Positions 60,723 through 61,041 of a DNA stretch of 61,041 bases are shown piece by piece. How positions within the stretch are numbered: position 1 is the first letter of the stretch; each line of letters begins with the position of its first letter. Origin of the DNA: Gammaproteobacteria bacterium. Lineage in GTDB: Bacteria > Pseudomonadota > Gammaproteobacteria > Enterobacterales > Alteromonadaceae. The stretch covers positions 1-61,041 of the forward strand of contig JAHKAA010000022.1 in NCBI GenBank assembly GCA_018825965.1. Direction: 5' to 3'. The notes below the pieces were generated by a model that was given only the letters and a program-made list of their open reading frames with translations, had not been told where the DNA came from and made no database searches. A program made the translations under genes and the position numbers.

Positions 60723-60833
60723 AAGAATTTCCTCTGCTGCTGCAGGAGTATGCGACAAATGTTGAAAAAAAGCACGGTTCGATTGAATTTCATGCTGTCG
60801 CACTCAAAAGTGCAAGTTTTCTCAAAAAGAGTA

Positions 60834-60861
60834 TTGCGTGCCGCCAAAAACTCCCTATAAT
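60834..60861 (+). promoter_or_regulatory. rRNA operon promoter P1-type
   Basis: TTGCGT (60834-60839), 16 bp, TATAAT (60856-60861), then GCGCGCC. AACTCCCTATAATGCGC is nearly identical to the E. coli rrn P1 promoter, and a GC-rich discriminator is typical of ppGpp-sensitive promoters. An A/T-rich stretch precedes it as an UP element would. Confidence 0.85.
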
Positions 60862-61041
60862 GCGCGCCATGCCAACGGGGTGATGCGAAAGCAGCTCTGG
60901 GGTGGTTTTGAAATGAAGTGAAAAATGATGCAAAACATCGCTTGACACGAAGTTGAAAATCACTAAAATGGCCGCCTCGCAGCGCGGCTGAGTCGAAAGG
61001 CTCAAAAGTGAAGCGAAGTAGTTTAAGTGGTGAGTTTGAGA
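60862..61041 (+). other. Start of an rRNA operon leader (cut by window edge)
   Basis: From the first promoter to the window end I see no gene: only the second promoter and leader sequence, rich in GAAG/GTGAAG. An open frame of 71 codons on the minus strand across here is not supported. Confidence 0.6.
60942..60969 (+). promoter_or_regulatory. rRNA operon promoter P2-type
   Basis: Perfect TTGACA (60942-60947), 16 bp, TAAAAT (60964-60969), then GGCCGCC. Tandem with the first at 108-bp spacing, as rrn P1 and P2. The 16S gene must lie beyond 61041. Confidence 0.8.

Noticed and set aside
60790..61005. 71-codon frame on the minus strand at the right edge
   Set aside because: It covers the rRNA promoters and has no plausible ribosome site or homology pattern.

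Overview
The window is a chromosomal segment around the replication origin of a gammaproteobacterium. Gene order (gid-par-atp, rpmH-rnpA-yidD-yidC-mnmE, dnaA-dnaN-recF-gyrB-glyQS, def-fmt-rsmB-trkA, dprA-smg-yrdD-tsaC-aroE) is that of the Alteromonadales/Shewanella/Rheinheimera group. The moderate GC content and protein flavour make a Rheinheimera- or Alishewanella-like organism my best guess; this is inference, since no search could be run.

Layout. Positions 1-140 hold the end of an IS21-family insertion sequence: the istA start, two 24-bp end repeats and a probable terminal TG/CA. From 241 to 11571, all on the minus strand and read from right to left, come mnmG, rsmG, parA, parB and the complete ATP synthase operon atpIBEFHAGDC. 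The gap 11572-12104 between mnmG and mioC is a textbook E. coli-type oriC, with AT-rich 13-mer-like DNA, DnaA boxes and about 15 GATC sites. Next are mioC, a DEAD-box helicase with an RG-rich tail, trxC, a PEBP-family protein, two transporters and a rhuM pseudogene. The mnmE, yidC, yidD, rnpA and rpmH genes run leftward, while dnaA, dnaN, recF and gyrB run rightward from a shared promoter region containing DnaA boxes. Two identical parS sites lie inside recF, so ParA/ParB at 7.3-9.0 kb have their centromere in the same window.

Accessory DNA interrupts the conserved backbone at several points. A Gabija-like anti-phage pair (OLD-family ATPase/TOPRIM nuclease plus a compact UvrD-like helicase) sits between gyrB and glyQ. 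An unidentified 538-residue protein with a PD-(D/E)XK nuclease signature sits between glyS and tusA, followed by a chimaeric scar of an IS3-type transposase start joined to a LytTR-domain remnant. A deleted rhuM lies beside mnmE. Both flanks of the Gabija-like pair are housekeeping genes, and I see no integrase or tRNA.

The right third carries tusA, the fadBA beta-oxidation operon with a palindromic PsrA-type operator, a lytic transglycosylase, pepQ, yigZ, trkH, a secreted protein of unknown function with an internal duplication, trkA-rsmB-fmt-def, a LysM protein, dprA-smg-yrdD, purEK, tsaC-hemF, a truncated haemoglobin, aroE-yrdB and yrdA. The window ends in two tandem stringent-type promoters that should drive an rRNA operon just beyond the edge.

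Most of the window is housekeeping: chromosome replication and segregation, ATP synthesis, tRNA and rRNA modification, protein insertion and formyl-Met processing. The accessory genes form small, scattered defence-type insertions rather than one island.
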